A stretch of DNA of 24,835 bases from Amanita rubescens (Eukaryota; Basidiomycota; Agaricomycetes; Agaricales; Amanitaceae): assembly GCA_015039365.1 (NCBI GenBank), contig WION01000679.1, positions 1-24,835 on the forward strand, written 5' to 3'. Of the stretch, positions 1 through 9,953 are shown one piece after another. The stretch's first letter is position 1. Each line of letters opens with the position of its first letter. A program made the position numbers and the translations under genes. The notes under the pieces were generated by a model. That model made no database searches and had not been told where the DNA came from. It worked only from the letters and a program-made list of their open reading frames with translations.

Positions 1-1040
1 TTGATGCAACCGATTTTTCGTCAAGAACGTCTTCGTCCGTTTTGAGTGGTATCGTACCATTACCAACCACGGCGGGCAGAGATACAGAAGTAGTAGACGT
101 TGCCGGGGACCCAGGTACCGTGGAAGACGTTGAATTGTCAATGACAGAAGTAGCCGAAGAAGGAACGGTCGACGAGTCTGTTGCAACAGCAGCCGCAACC
201 TGCGGCACGCCGTTTTCACTCTCGGTCTCGTTTCCATTTTCTTCGTACTTTTCCTCTTCAACCACCGCTGCTACTTTCTCCTTTACTTCGATCTCTGCCA
301 TTTCTTCGCCACCGACGACAGGTAACGTGAGGGACGACAATGGCGGTGGAGACGGAGGCGGTGTACGGATATCCAACGCTTGCTGAATGACATCCGGTGG
401 TGGATGCGCTTGAGGGGATATAATGATGGCAGGAGCGTTGGAAGGATCCGTAGGACGTCGGGACCATATAGCCCATGACGATTTTAGCCTGTGCGTTGGC
501 GGTTGCAGAGGCTGAGGCTGCGGCTGCGGTTCTTTTTGTTGTGTGGTTGGTGGATTTGAACTTTTTTCGTCCGAGTCCGGTTGAGGAGAGAGCAGTGTAC
601 TTTGAATAACAGGCGAAGCGTGAGATGACGAGACAGTAGAAATGGGAATAGTTCCAGTTATAGTATAAACGTTTTTAGTGACTTCTATTGGAGTAGGCGT
701 GGGGGGCGTCGGAGAGGGAATGGGTGGAGGGTCAACATCTTTCTGATGTTCAAGATCTGTGGGAGTGACCGGGAGCAAGGGCTGAGGCTGAGGCTGCCAC
801 TGCTGGTTGGTGTTGATGCTGTGGCTGGTGGTAATATTGAGGGTGTGGATGTGGATGATGGTTAAATGGGGGATAATGTTGTTGTTGCTGTTGCCTGCCG
901 TGTTGAAGTGGATATGGAGGCGGGTAGAGAGGATGTGGAGAGCGGTTTTGTGGGCGTCGTGGTGAGGAAGAACCTGGCTGAGGATATTGAAAATAAGGTG
1001 GATAAACAATGTACGGATATGCTGAGTGTGGACTCGCCAT
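1..1040 (-). CDS. N-terminal part of a low-complexity protein, possibly a ubiquitin carboxyl-terminal hydrolase (partial, one frameshift)
   Basis: The gene starts at the ATG at 1040 (MASPHSAYPYIVYPPYF) and runs left off the window, so no catalytic domain is visible. The first 75 or so residues are rich in Pro, Tyr, His and Gln (RQQQQQHYPPF, then a His/Pro/Gln run). Around 800-812 the reading shifts by one base: the first frame ends at a stop near 750, while a second frame carries on from QQWQPQPQPLLP without a stop to base 1. No GT is available in the stretch upstream of the shift, so an intron does not explain it. The continuing frame holds KSSWAIWSRRPTDPSNAP, a Pro-rich stretch, a Glu-rich stretch (about 230-290) and TSSTVPGSPATSTTSVS. 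From memory these blocks resemble the disordered N-terminus of agaricomycete Ubp3/USP10-like deubiquitinases. That assignment is an inference; the gene itself is well supported by its composition. Confidence 0.5.
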
Positions 1041-2112
1041 TGCTGGCTGCGGCGATCGTCGTACGAGCGCTTGTTCTAGTAACCAAACATGTCACAATAC
1101 CACATTGAAGAACCGAACCAACATATCAATGAACAATGAACCCGTTCGATGCTGTCCTCCTCAGCGATTCTGTCACCTGAGCTGTACAATTGAAGGGTCA
1201 TACGCTTCTCTGTCAAAAACTGTACTAAGGGTAACCGACACCCACGCAGATAACGATACTCAATGCTACTTATCAGCCGAGCGCATGTCTTTAATGCGTA
1301 CTCATCTAGTCACCGCATAAAAATCTTGTCAACAAAGTTCTTATTCCCCTATCACCACGACGCCCGCGACCAGCCGCAACCCTGCCCGTCTATGCTAAAC
1401 CATGCGGACCTGGTACAACCGATCGAAAGGATGATGGTTGATTAACGAGTGATTACCGGAGAGACGTAGACATTCTACATCAAGCATGACATATCGAAAC
1501 CAAGATTGAACTTTATAGAAGGACTCGCGGGAAATACAGCACCAGGTTCTATGAACATGATGCGACACATGCTATAGCTTCATGAATAGCACCAGTAGTA
1601 AGGTAGTCGTCGATGGGTCGCAGGACAGTAAGACTGCGGCTTGCTTGCTTTCTGCACAGGGCACAACACCGGATCCAACATGGAAGCTAAGGTAGTACTG
1701 CATTGCTCGTCCAGTCAAATAAGCGCATGATTCGGTGCGGTACGCGAGGGTACGCGGTTGTGCTGGAAAATTTGTGCACAGCCAAACATCGGTTTGGGTT
1801 CCTCACTTCTACGGATCCAGCATTCGTTTGTCGACATCTATACAAACGTGAACTGAAGTTTACTTCATTATCGAAAAACAATTTACTCGAAGTTATTGAC
1901 GTAGTACCATGGATCGTGTGGTACACGCATTGAAGGTTGGATCCAGCCATCATTCGTCGACTACAATGTGAATTGATGGTTGTAACGATGCCAAGTTGCC
2001 TAGCTGGTTGCAGGATCTATTGGTTGCGATAAAGAAACAGTCAGGTGTCGGAGATACGTCTACATTTGCTAAAAGAAAGTGCCTTACCGCTCGTTACGGA
2101 CTCGACAGGGTA
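1041..2112. other. Intergenic region with repeat copy 1
   Basis: No convincing gene. It includes the presumed promoter and leader of the minus-strand gene at 1040 and the dispersed repeat copy at 1152-1415. Around 1812-1985 two imperfect similar stretches start with GGATCCAGC and continue with a shared TCGAC and a GTGAA-TGA-G-TT pattern about 125 bp apart, which suggests degenerated repeat DNA. Short open frames here (88 aa or less) have no coding character that I can recognise. Confidence 0.5.
1152..1415 (+). repeat. Dispersed direct repeat, copy 1
   Basis: About 265 bp align with 3763-4033 in the same orientation, with small indels. Both start near CTGTCCTCCTC and end near GCGGACC(T/C)GGTA. 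A 46-bp block (1326-1371) is identical to 3944-3989. The central part shares GATAACGATACTCAATGCTA and CCGAGCGCATGTCTTTAA. There is no open frame in common and I see no terminal inverted repeats, so the class of element is unknown. This copy lies about 110 bp upstream of the start codon at 1040. Confidence 0.85.
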
Positions 2113-2736
2113 TTAGTCCGGGTATAGCTCGTCAATCAGGGCGATTCTCGCCAAGTAAAGATGTATGAGCGAGTGACGATCCCTTGCGAGAATAGTGAGC
2201 GTCGATGTCAACTTCACGATGTAGCGATCGTCTGGTGGATCATGCCAGTTGCCCAACAAGTTGAGCGCCAGGTTCAAGGTCTCCATTCCCGTAACGAAGT
2301 TTGTCCCCAGCCATCCTTCCCCTTTCCAGAGGGATGAAACGCTGGCTGATGAGTTTAGAGGAGAGTTTCGGGGTGAAGAATGGGATTGGCGTGTGTACGG
2401 CCGAGTATGAGGCGTATTCGGCGGTAATTGAGAGTGTGGGATGGTGCTTTGTGCTGCTCGGGGAAGCACGGGTGAGACGGGCGGGAGATTGCTCGTTGGA
2501 CCGTTTGAGTATACTGTATGGATGGCGAGCTTTAGAAACTCTCGCTGTGGGCCCGGGGTTGGCAAGAGGACATCCGGCTGAGTTCGATCGCAGATTTGGA
2601 CAAAAGTTGTCGCAGGTCGCTCAGGAGGCGGTTGTTTGGCTCGTGCGTTCGGCGTAGGCATTCGCATGTCGTCTGGGCCGGCACTGTCAGTAGCCGGGGC
2701 AGCGGTGAAGGGCGTTTGAGGGAGGTCCATGGACAT
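2113..2736 (-). CDS. Hypothetical Pro/Ser/Thr-rich protein
   Basis: This uninterrupted frame on the minus strand ends at the TAA at 2113 (...ALIDELYPD). It extends upstream to 2787, but I chose the ATG at 2736 (MSMDLPQTPFTAAPATDS) because the residues before it look like non-coding sequence. The product would be 207 aa. Residues 1-130 are rich in Pro, Ser, Thr and Arg and probably disordered. The last 75 residues are more ordered, with an amphipathic Leu-rich end (TLTILARDRHSLIHLYLARI). I do not recognise a family. The opposite strand has a 118-codon open frame at 2301-2657, which I treat as a shadow. The gene is divergent from the NTPase-like relic at 2922, with about 185 bp between the two starts. 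Missing introns are possible. Confidence 0.35.
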   Translation of the reverse strand: MSMDLPQTPFTAAPATDSAGPDDMRMPTPNARAKQPPPERPATTFVQICDRTQPDVLLPTPGPQREFLKLAIHTVYSNGPTSNLPPVSPVLPRAAQSTIPHSQLPPNTPHTRPYTRQSHSSPRNSPLNSSASVSSLWKGEGWLGTNFVTGMETLNLALNLLGNWHDPPDDRYIVKLTSTLTILARDRHSLIHLYLARIALIDELYPD

Positions 2737-2921
2737 CCAGGACCATAGTAGTATTGTGACATGTTTGGATGGCAATACCAGCATCAAGCGGCCATTGGCA
2801 TCACAAGCCCTGGCACTTTTCTCTCCGCCAAATTTCCTCTCGCCAACATGCTAGTAAGCTCTTTCATCGTTCCTTCTAGTATATTTAGTGATCACGTTCA
2901 TGCAGACCCTGCCAACTGAAC

Positions 2922-3687
2922 ATGGGACGCAAATGGTTCGAAAAAACTCCCGTTTGGCAACGGTTCACGGACAAGTGGTGCAATGATGAGGACTTGAATC
3001 GGGAGGACCCCTCTGGTGTAACGCTTGATAATCTTGCTCTGCCGGCATCTGGAGACGATGATTCGCAACTGTTACGTGGAGGCTGAAAAATTCGTTTGGA
3101 AGAATGACCTGAGCTCGCCTCGCACAGGAGTGATTATCACAGGTCAACCAGGCATCGGTATGACTATTTCATGTATTTCTGTAGGTCTTCGCCGAGAAAT
3201 TTATAGGGAAAACTCTTTTCATATGGTACTCACTTCTCCGATTCTTAAAGATGAAACAAGTTATCCTACTTCATGTACCTGGTGCAAATGTGCTTTTCTA
3301 CCATCACGGTGTTTACCTTGCCTCAAGGGGGAGGGGAAGGCAGAGGAGCCATTGTCGGTTGAGGTAAACTACGTCCTCGTCCGTCCCGCTGGTGAGAGGG
3401 AACATAAATGGGTCCTTCCGGAGGGTTGGGAACAGCGACGAAATGTTTACCTCTTGGAGTTGCCTCTGGATGATGAAGTTCAAAAGTCAGACCAGAAGAT
3501 TCGGAAGAGGAAGGCTTCAACGTCCGCAATTACCAGATCAAAGCGGCCGCCGAAGGAAACGAAGGCGTCAACGTCCGCAACCACCAGACCAAAGTGGCCG
3601 CCGAAGGAAAAGAAGGCATCAACGTCTGCATCTACCGGTACAAGGCGGTCAACGAGACTCAAGAACGTCGGCGAGGTTGAAGAATGA
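2922..3687 (+). pseudogene. Decayed P-loop NTPase-like gene of the RHS/Crinkler-associated type
   Basis: The first frame starts at the ATG at 2922 (MGRKWFEKTPVWQRFTDKW) and hits a stop at 3084-3086. The following coding sequence continues in the next frame from about 3040 (ETMIRNCYVEAEKFVWKND) to a TGA at 3685-3687, so one frameshift is needed. The second part carries VIITGQPGIGMT, which matches a Walker A motif (GxxGxGK[ST]) with Met replacing the essential Lys. In related basidiomycete proteins, as I recall them, this GQPGIGK motif follows a short N-terminal region like the one seen here. The C-terminal tail is basic and carries three 17-residue repeats (KASTSA..R...PPKE.). The frameshift, the lost lysine and the missing strand and helix after the P-loop point to a non-functional relic. 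A diverged but expressed protein is less likely. Confidence 0.55.
3511..3663 (+). repeat. Three tandem 51-bp coding repeats
   Basis: Units at 3511-3561, 3562-3612 and 3613-3663 each encode 17 residues beginning KASTSA. Units 1 and 2 end in PPKET and PPKEK; unit 3 degenerates to RRSTRLK. The unit length is a multiple of three, so the reading frame is kept. The repeats form the basic tail of the NTPase-like relic. Confidence 0.85.
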
Positions 3688-3762
3688 TCACATAAATGTC
3701 AACTGGCTACCGTTTCGTGTTATGTTTACTGTACTGTGATTCGAATGAATGATCAAAGAACC

Positions 3763-4033
3763 CTGTCCTCCTCCTCGGCGATTCTGTCACCTGAGCTGTA
3801 TAATCGAAGGGTCTCTGCCTCATGCATCATCACGCATACATTTTTCTGTCCAAAATTGCAGATAACGATACTCAATGCTATCAGCCGAGCGCATGTCTTT
3901 AACGCGTACTCATCTAATCACCGCATACAAGTCTCTTGACAACTTGTCAACAAAGTTCTTATTCCCCTATCACCACGACGCCCGCGACCTGCCGCGACCC
4001 TGGCCGTCTATTAGGCCATGCGGACCCGGTATA
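3763..4033 (+). repeat. Dispersed direct repeat, copy 2
   Basis: Direct-orientation partner of 1152-1415, starting about 75 bp after the stop of the NTPase-like relic. Relative to copy 1 it has a different segment near 3812-3860 and a short insertion near 3932-3943 (TCTTGACAAC), next to the 46-bp identical block at 3944-3989. The two copies bracket about 2.35 kb. Confidence 0.85.
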
Positions 4034-6587
4034 TAATTACACGGGTAAATTATGTACAAACTTCCCCGCATTCACCCCACTCCTCATCCCCCTAAATAGC
4101 GGACGCCGAAGAACACCACCCGGAAACACACGCGTTTATCGCGTTTTTATCTATTCTTTCCCTTGATCGAATCCTGGAATCCTGACTTTTGGATACGTAT
4201 TCCTATATAGAACGGTTTTTTTGGATGCGTGATCACCGGTTGCTTAGCTGATACTGTACAGCGTACGTTTACGTTCGTTACTAGTGCCATACTTGGATGC
4301 GAACAAACTCCAGCAACAGCTTCTAGCCTGTCGCGTTGCTCGAGCCGAATATGAAGCAACCTCGGCAAGGCCCGGCAACGCGCGCCTCGAGGCCAAGCGC
4401 CGTGCATGAGCCCGACCCCAACGGACCAAAACCCCAAATATTTGATTTTTTTTTGATGGCTTATTGGCAAAAGAACAAAGAAACGTCCAGAAACGTGAGG
4501 CAAGGCGCGCCCTGAAAGAACTTTCCATACCTCGCGCACCGCCAATTGAATGAATGGTGTACGCGAATGAATGGAAAACGGAACCGACATACGGTAACTT
4601 GATGCGCTTGATATATTGACATATTTTGATGGAAGTACTGTTGAGAATTCTGGCCTTGAGTTGAGCCAGGTGAATGGTAGGTTCGAGTGGGGCACGGGAA
4701 CACGAACGTTTGAACTTATGAACAGAACTGTCACTTGCGGCACAGGGCGGGACGCGTAGTACGTCGCCGTCGGATCATCATATCAACTTGATTCTTTTAC
4801 GTGATTGGGATAGTACACCTTGCTACGCTTATTATGATAACACGACACGCGTTTATCGATAATGACGTATGCGGTGAAGACGGGAAAGAACAGTGCACAG
4901 CCTTGTACCGCAATAGTGAGAGTGGCAATGGTATTCACAGAACGTTAGGGAACGATGACATCACTATGTAACTATCGCGCGCACACGCCGTCGAGCAGGA
5001 CCCAACATACCATGAACAGAGGATCGACGGTCGTCGTGGAGCACAACTGGTACGCAATAATTAAGGTATTCGGCCGACGACATACACTCCTAAGCTCCCC
5101 AAGCGGGATTCCCGGCCCTTTGCAGGTAAGCGAGGAAGCATTGACGTCACATCAACACCGCCTGATGATGCAAAACATGATAAGATATGGTCAACGCACC
5201 CCGCACACCCCCAAAAACCCACCGGAACATGAGAGTGCGACAATTCCGAGTAATAGACGCGAGGGTACACTCCTACACGCGTGAGCGTGAACCAGTTTGC
5301 GTGGATTGTCCCCTTCTCGGCCCATCATTACAAAGTAACTGCTTAACGTGTAACCGGAAATTTCAGACACACACGAGGGCGGGCGGGCGAGATAGGACAC
5401 CAACCTGTCAAAGAGCTCCTCGGTGAGCTAGTTCGAATGGTTAATTGCCGCGAGAACCCTTTGTATGCTCTACATTGTTCTTTCATTGAGGCATGCATCT
5501 TTCCTCGTTCACAAAGAGTCGGTGATTCAAATTGCTTTCTTTGCTTTGGACGCTTGGTACCTTTTGATGGATACCGATCAGAGTTTTACAGAATAAAGGA
5601 AACGTTTACAAACCTAGTTAAGTAAATTTCCAACACCGCCAATAGACAAAAGGCAATGCAACGCGCCGGCAACCTTCAAGGGCTGGAAACCATATTCGTG
5701 CGTTAGTACGTAAAAAGGTAGAATCATGATACACGAACGCGTCGCGAGTCCGAGGAGGTAGAGACGTAAAACAATCACAGAAACCGCGCTTGAATTTTGA
5801 ACCAATTCGCGTCGGCGATATATCTTGCTCAAAGACTGACAGGGGACCACCACCTCACCACATACACGCATAGCCTGGCACGTATTGGCATGGCATGTAT
5901 TCTCGCGATCTGCCAACGATATACCAATCGGAGCGGTGTATCCTGGGAAGAGACCCTGAGAGCACGCACGGTATATTGGCTTTGCCCTACTTACGCGTAC
6001 GGCGTGGGCTGAACGACGACCACTTCCTTCACCCCCTAGAACCTCTAACTAGTCCCCCTGATCGTCGGATAGTTCATCAATCGCCATTCTCAAACGCGAG
6101 AATGCGAAAAGCAATTGCAAAAAGAACACAGCCTGCGTTCATTTCATTCCCCCCTAAAGACAAAGGTATTGCAGGACAATGCTACTCACTCATATCAACG
6201 CAATGTAACCATAACGAGCTATGACGCCCTCGTTCGTCACATTAGTTAGCATACAACTGAGACCTTTGTCGCTTGAATTTGAGATTGGTGGAGGCAGAGG
6301 GCCAACTTGCAATAGAACCGAGTCGCTTTTCCGGTTCGCATAGCGTTCGTGCCGGTGTTGGTGCACAGTGGTGGTGCGCGGTGGAGGCCTTGACGTTGAT
6401 GTATACTCATCCTCTTGATCTTGGCATCGCCTGGGCCCACTCCGGAATCATGTTGCTTCCGACTTCCGTTCCGTCGAGGGCGGTGCAAAGCTGGACAAAC
6501 ATTGCGTAACCAATCAGATCTTTTAGAACGCAATCCGCTGAGTACTCGTTAAGGCCTAGTTTAGGACTCGTATGGCACAAGGAACAA
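4034..6587. other. Gene-poor region, no supported gene
   Basis: I find no gene here that I would defend. The longest open frame (198 codons, minus, 4147-4743) has random-looking composition. A short plus-strand stretch at 4252-4409 reads as a Gln/Ala/Arg-rich helix-like peptide (LDANKLQQQLLA...), but it has no clear start or splice sites. A hydrophobic frame on the minus strand (about 5614-5820) also lacks support. TGACGTCA, a CRE/ATF-type palindrome, occurs at 5142-5149 with no gene nearby. Confidence 0.4.
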
Positions 6588-7105
6588 ATGTCATCGACCG
6601 CATCGATAGATGTGCGTTGTATTCCCCCGCATGCGATCGTCGTAGTGCTCCAGGCTAGGTACCAGGACAAGGGGAGTTCATGGTACCTAGCAGGACCTGT
6701 CTTCCTCGACGCGGACCAACTGCTGAACGTCATCGCCGATGATTCGGTATCGTCTTCCGAGAACACGTCCTCCAGTCCAGGCCTTTCCATTCCTTTGAAT
6801 AGATACAATCCGCAAGCCGCGCACCCACCTCTCACCGTCAACCGCCGCAGCTCGTCCGCATCGGACAGCGCAACCCCTGTCAGTTCGGGTTACAGGTTCT
6901 CCTACCTGTTGACTGCTGCTACACACTTTGATCCGGACGAAACGAACGTGTTCTGGTCGAGTAAGTCGAGTACGGGATTGAGCCGGCGCTGGTAATCTGG
7001 CATGCAGGATCACCACAGCCACCTATCATTGGTCATTTCATCATATATCGGCTCTCCGGCTTCCAGGTCCTTGCCTCCCATCTGTGGTTGGACCAAGCTC
7101 TCTAG
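6588..7105 (+). CDS. Two-exon hypothetical protein
   Basis: Exon 1 runs from the ATG at 6588 to 6960. A canonical intron (GTAAGT...GCATGCAG, 47 nt, 6961-7007) leads to exon 2 at 7008-7105, ending in TAG. The joined product is 156 aa. Exon 1 encodes WYLAGPVFLDADQLLNV, a Ser-rich linker (about residues 50-90) and YLLTAATHFDPDETNVFW. Exon 2 encodes PPIIGHFIIYRLSGFQVLA followed by a short hydrophilic end. The intron length equals that of other introns in this window, and the frame is kept across the junction. No family is recognised and no catalytic motif is visible. The minus strand also has a 144-codon frame across 6407-6841, so the strand is not certain, though only the plus-strand model gains an exon through good splice sites. 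Confidence 0.45.
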
Positions 7106-8013
7106 CAGCTCGCGGTTTTGTGTTTTTGGCACATTTGCATAGGTCGAGGTGGGTTGGGGAAAGCTTTAAGGTGCGTCTTTTGAACGAATCACGAGAACCG
7201 TGTCGGACGTGAACTGCAGAAGTAGAATTCTAGAGTGGGGCGGGACCGTTCCGAATCGTGGATCATCAGATTCGAAAGAGAATATTTCCAAAGAAATGCG
7301 ATCGTTATCTTATCGTGTTGAACCAAGGAACGTCACTATCAATCGCGGATCGTTCGGTGACGGTCCGATGTTAATGATGCTATCACTCAACTGACTACTT
7401 TTTCTGTGTAGATGATGCTCTCTTCGTCCTTTCCCACTGGAAACGTATACGTAGCTTCTGCAATTGGCAATTCGTCCAGAGTAAACCTCTGTTGCATACC
7501 AGTTCGCCTACCTGGTGTCGCTACTGCTCTCATGCTTGGTGCTGCGATCAAGGCCGCACTCGAAACCTTGCGCGAGCGACGTCGCAGGTTACTCTAACGA
7601 GGTTACAATTTGTCGAATTCTCTGGTCTTCTGTTGCCATTACATTCAACAGCACATCAAATGTCGTCTACGCACTTACATGCTTATTTCACCGGGATTTA
7701 CCAATATTAGCCCCCGACACCTGTCATTCATTTTCTCGCCGCCATCATCTTCTCGACTTCCGAGGACCTAGCACTTATTAGATGCGACATGTCATCGTCA
7801 TGATAGACCACTCACCTCTTAAATGCTTCGGACCCTTGCAGTGTCGTTTTACTTCCGGTTCTGAAAGGTAGATTTTTTGCCAGCAGCTTAACACCCGAGA
7901 GTCTAAAAAGTCAATATCCCCAGAGTTTACGATCATCTCCCACCTACGTACCCTACGTGACGCAACGGGCGCCAGTCTAACCGCTGCTAATGCGCTAATC
8001 ACTTAAATTGCAG

Positions 8014-8575
8014 TGATGTTCGATACTGACTTCGGGATTAAAATAGGCTTATCAGACGACCTCGAGTACCACCACACTTTCAATTAGGCTACCGGTTCAG
8101 GTGAATTAACTACCACGCTACCTACTATCCCAACGTCACGATCAATATCGCAACTCGGAACGTATTCGTATTGCTCTTCCCCTCTTCACCATCTCACCGA
8201 CGCATTCATTTCTCTCACGAAGGATTCGTGAAGATCCAAATATGGTAATCACTCCCTTGGCTTTCCCACAGCTTTTCAATGGTTTGAGGAATTGGCTTTC
8301 AGGCAACGCTGGCCCTGATCGGCCAGCTGGCTGACGCAGTCCAACAGCTGCACAGTTGGCTCATACAACTATCCGAATTAGCCGTGCACTCAAGCCCACT
8401 GCGCCGTACGTTCCGAGTCGACCCCGTGGGTAAAAGAGAAAACAATTGACAACTTCCTCCACGTCTAGAGATCTTCGCCGTCACAAGCACCGCAATGCGT
8501 TATATGAAGTATGATCGTATGTATGACGCTTCGAAGACTTCTGCCAATGACGCTCAACGTCATCGTGACCACTGA
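8014..8575 (+). other. Exon-like segments of an unrecognised or decayed gene
   Basis: Two segments look coding. One follows a branch-site-like CGCTAATCAC and the acceptor AATTGCAG. It encodes MFDTDFGIKIGLSDDLEYHH and stops at the TAG at 8085-8087. The second would start at the ATG at 8242-8244 and splice a 58-nt intron (GTAATC...CTTTCAG, 8245-8302) into 8303-8429 (MATLALIGQLADAVQQL...). A short 39- or 41-nt intron would then give one of two different ends. The short last intron and the ambiguous acceptor make this weak. No homologous family is recognised. Confidence 0.22.
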
Positions 8576-9863
8576 CCAGCATATCAACACAGCTCTGTAC
8601 ATTCACCTTCCGAAAAAGTCAACTATGCTACCCTGCACTCTGGCATGTGTTTCTCAGTCGAAGATTCTACTGGTACATTCCACGTACTACTACACTCTTG
8701 GGATATGATACGTATTTTATAGCCAGGCAAGCCGCGTAAGCGCTGCACATCACGACAGGCCGCGTTAATGACGCTCAGCCGCGGCAACGCGGTAGAACTA
8801 TTCCGATTGAGCTTGAGCTTATTTGAAGTCGCGATGCTTGCTTGATCAGCTAACTAGGTGCGTATGTCATGATGATCACATATCCGGAAACAGCTAATTA
8901 ATAACATGACTCGAAACATCATACTCGTATGACTTTGCTTTCGAGATTTCGGATTCCCGTGGATATATGGCCGGCACGAGAACGGTGTATGTATATGCCC
9001 TGCAGTGGCACTGGTCATGGGTATAGATCCTTCCGTTCGTTTGTTGGTTCATTCGCCTCCCCGAGGGGATTGAACCGGATACACATGAACACGTTTTATT
9101 GCTATTGGTAATCCAATCCCGGTTGCGGAACACCTTCCCAGTGTATCCATGACAAGAGGACGACGCGGGCCGTCCGTGCCCGTGAGTACCCGACATCCCT
9201 CCATTCCAAAAGCGCCGGGTTCGCACGCATACGCGCAACGCGAACGAGTCGTCATACCCCGGATTACGAGCCTGAGAACCCGACCGGTCGCCTTCACGCG
9301 CTCGTAATGAATTCACCGTAACACCAACTCAACACCCGTGCTGAGTCACTCTCGGTCATCCCAACTTAATCCCTATCTCTTTCTATACGATTTTCGAACT
9401 TTCCCAAGCTTGCTGATATATCACAACAAATCACATATGGGCTATACAGTTATTATAATATAACTATACGCTTGACATCTTCCGAGCGTGTAATATATGA
9501 GTTGTTGGATCATCATCTCCGTTATGTCCTGGATGAGCCAATCGATTTGACTGCCGGTGGGATCACGAATTTCAATTAAGCGAGATAGGGTGGGGAAAGG
9601 GAAGAAAGGGGGACGAAAGGAGGGAGCCACCTAACCGCTCGGCGTGAAAATAACCAATTGGCCACGTCATGACGCGAATAGGCTGCATATGTTGCAATTG
9701 TAGCTTATGCGGCAAGTATTTATAGCACCGTGCGCATATGGCGTATAATTAAGCAACGCGTAAGGTATCGCGCCCAGGCCGGCTTTTTCGGTAATTTTAT
9801 TATTCAAGGCGCACAGACGAATCGAGGTCTCGGGGAGATTGGATTGGTTCACGTTTGATAACG

Positions 9864-9953
9864 ATGTGCGTGTGTGCAGTGGGTGGTGTGATCGTGTGCG
9901 TGTGCGTGTGGCGAGTGAGTGAGTGATATGATAACGATGGCGATGGCGATGGA
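9864..9953 (+). repeat. GT-rich and GATGGC simple-sequence tract
   Basis: Imperfect (GTGCGT)n and GTGT runs are followed by GAGTGAGTGAGTGA and then CGATGGCGATGGCGATGG. It is a compound microsatellite outside any supported gene. The His/Arg-rich minus-strand frame across it (9667-10044) comes from the repeat. Confidence 0.7.

Noticed and set aside
42..386. Ser/Thr-rich plus-strand frame of 114 codons
   Set aside because: It is the shadow of the minus-strand low-complexity gene, whose frame is longer and continuous with recognisable blocks.
862..1095. Minus-strand Ser/Thr-rich frame
   Set aside because: It is out of frame with the Pro/Tyr/His/Gln-rich frame that starts at 1040 and fits the downstream protein better.
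2301..2657. Plus-strand 118-codon frame
   Set aside because: It is antisense to the longer minus-strand frame at 2113-2736 and has no support of its own, though strand choice here is not certain.
4147..4743. Minus-strand 198-codon frame
   Set aside because: Composition looks random, it crosses DNA next to a repeat, and no family-like block is seen.
5142..5149. TGACGTCA CRE/ATF-type palindrome
   Set aside because: A single 8-bp site with no gene within reach is expected by chance in a window of this size.
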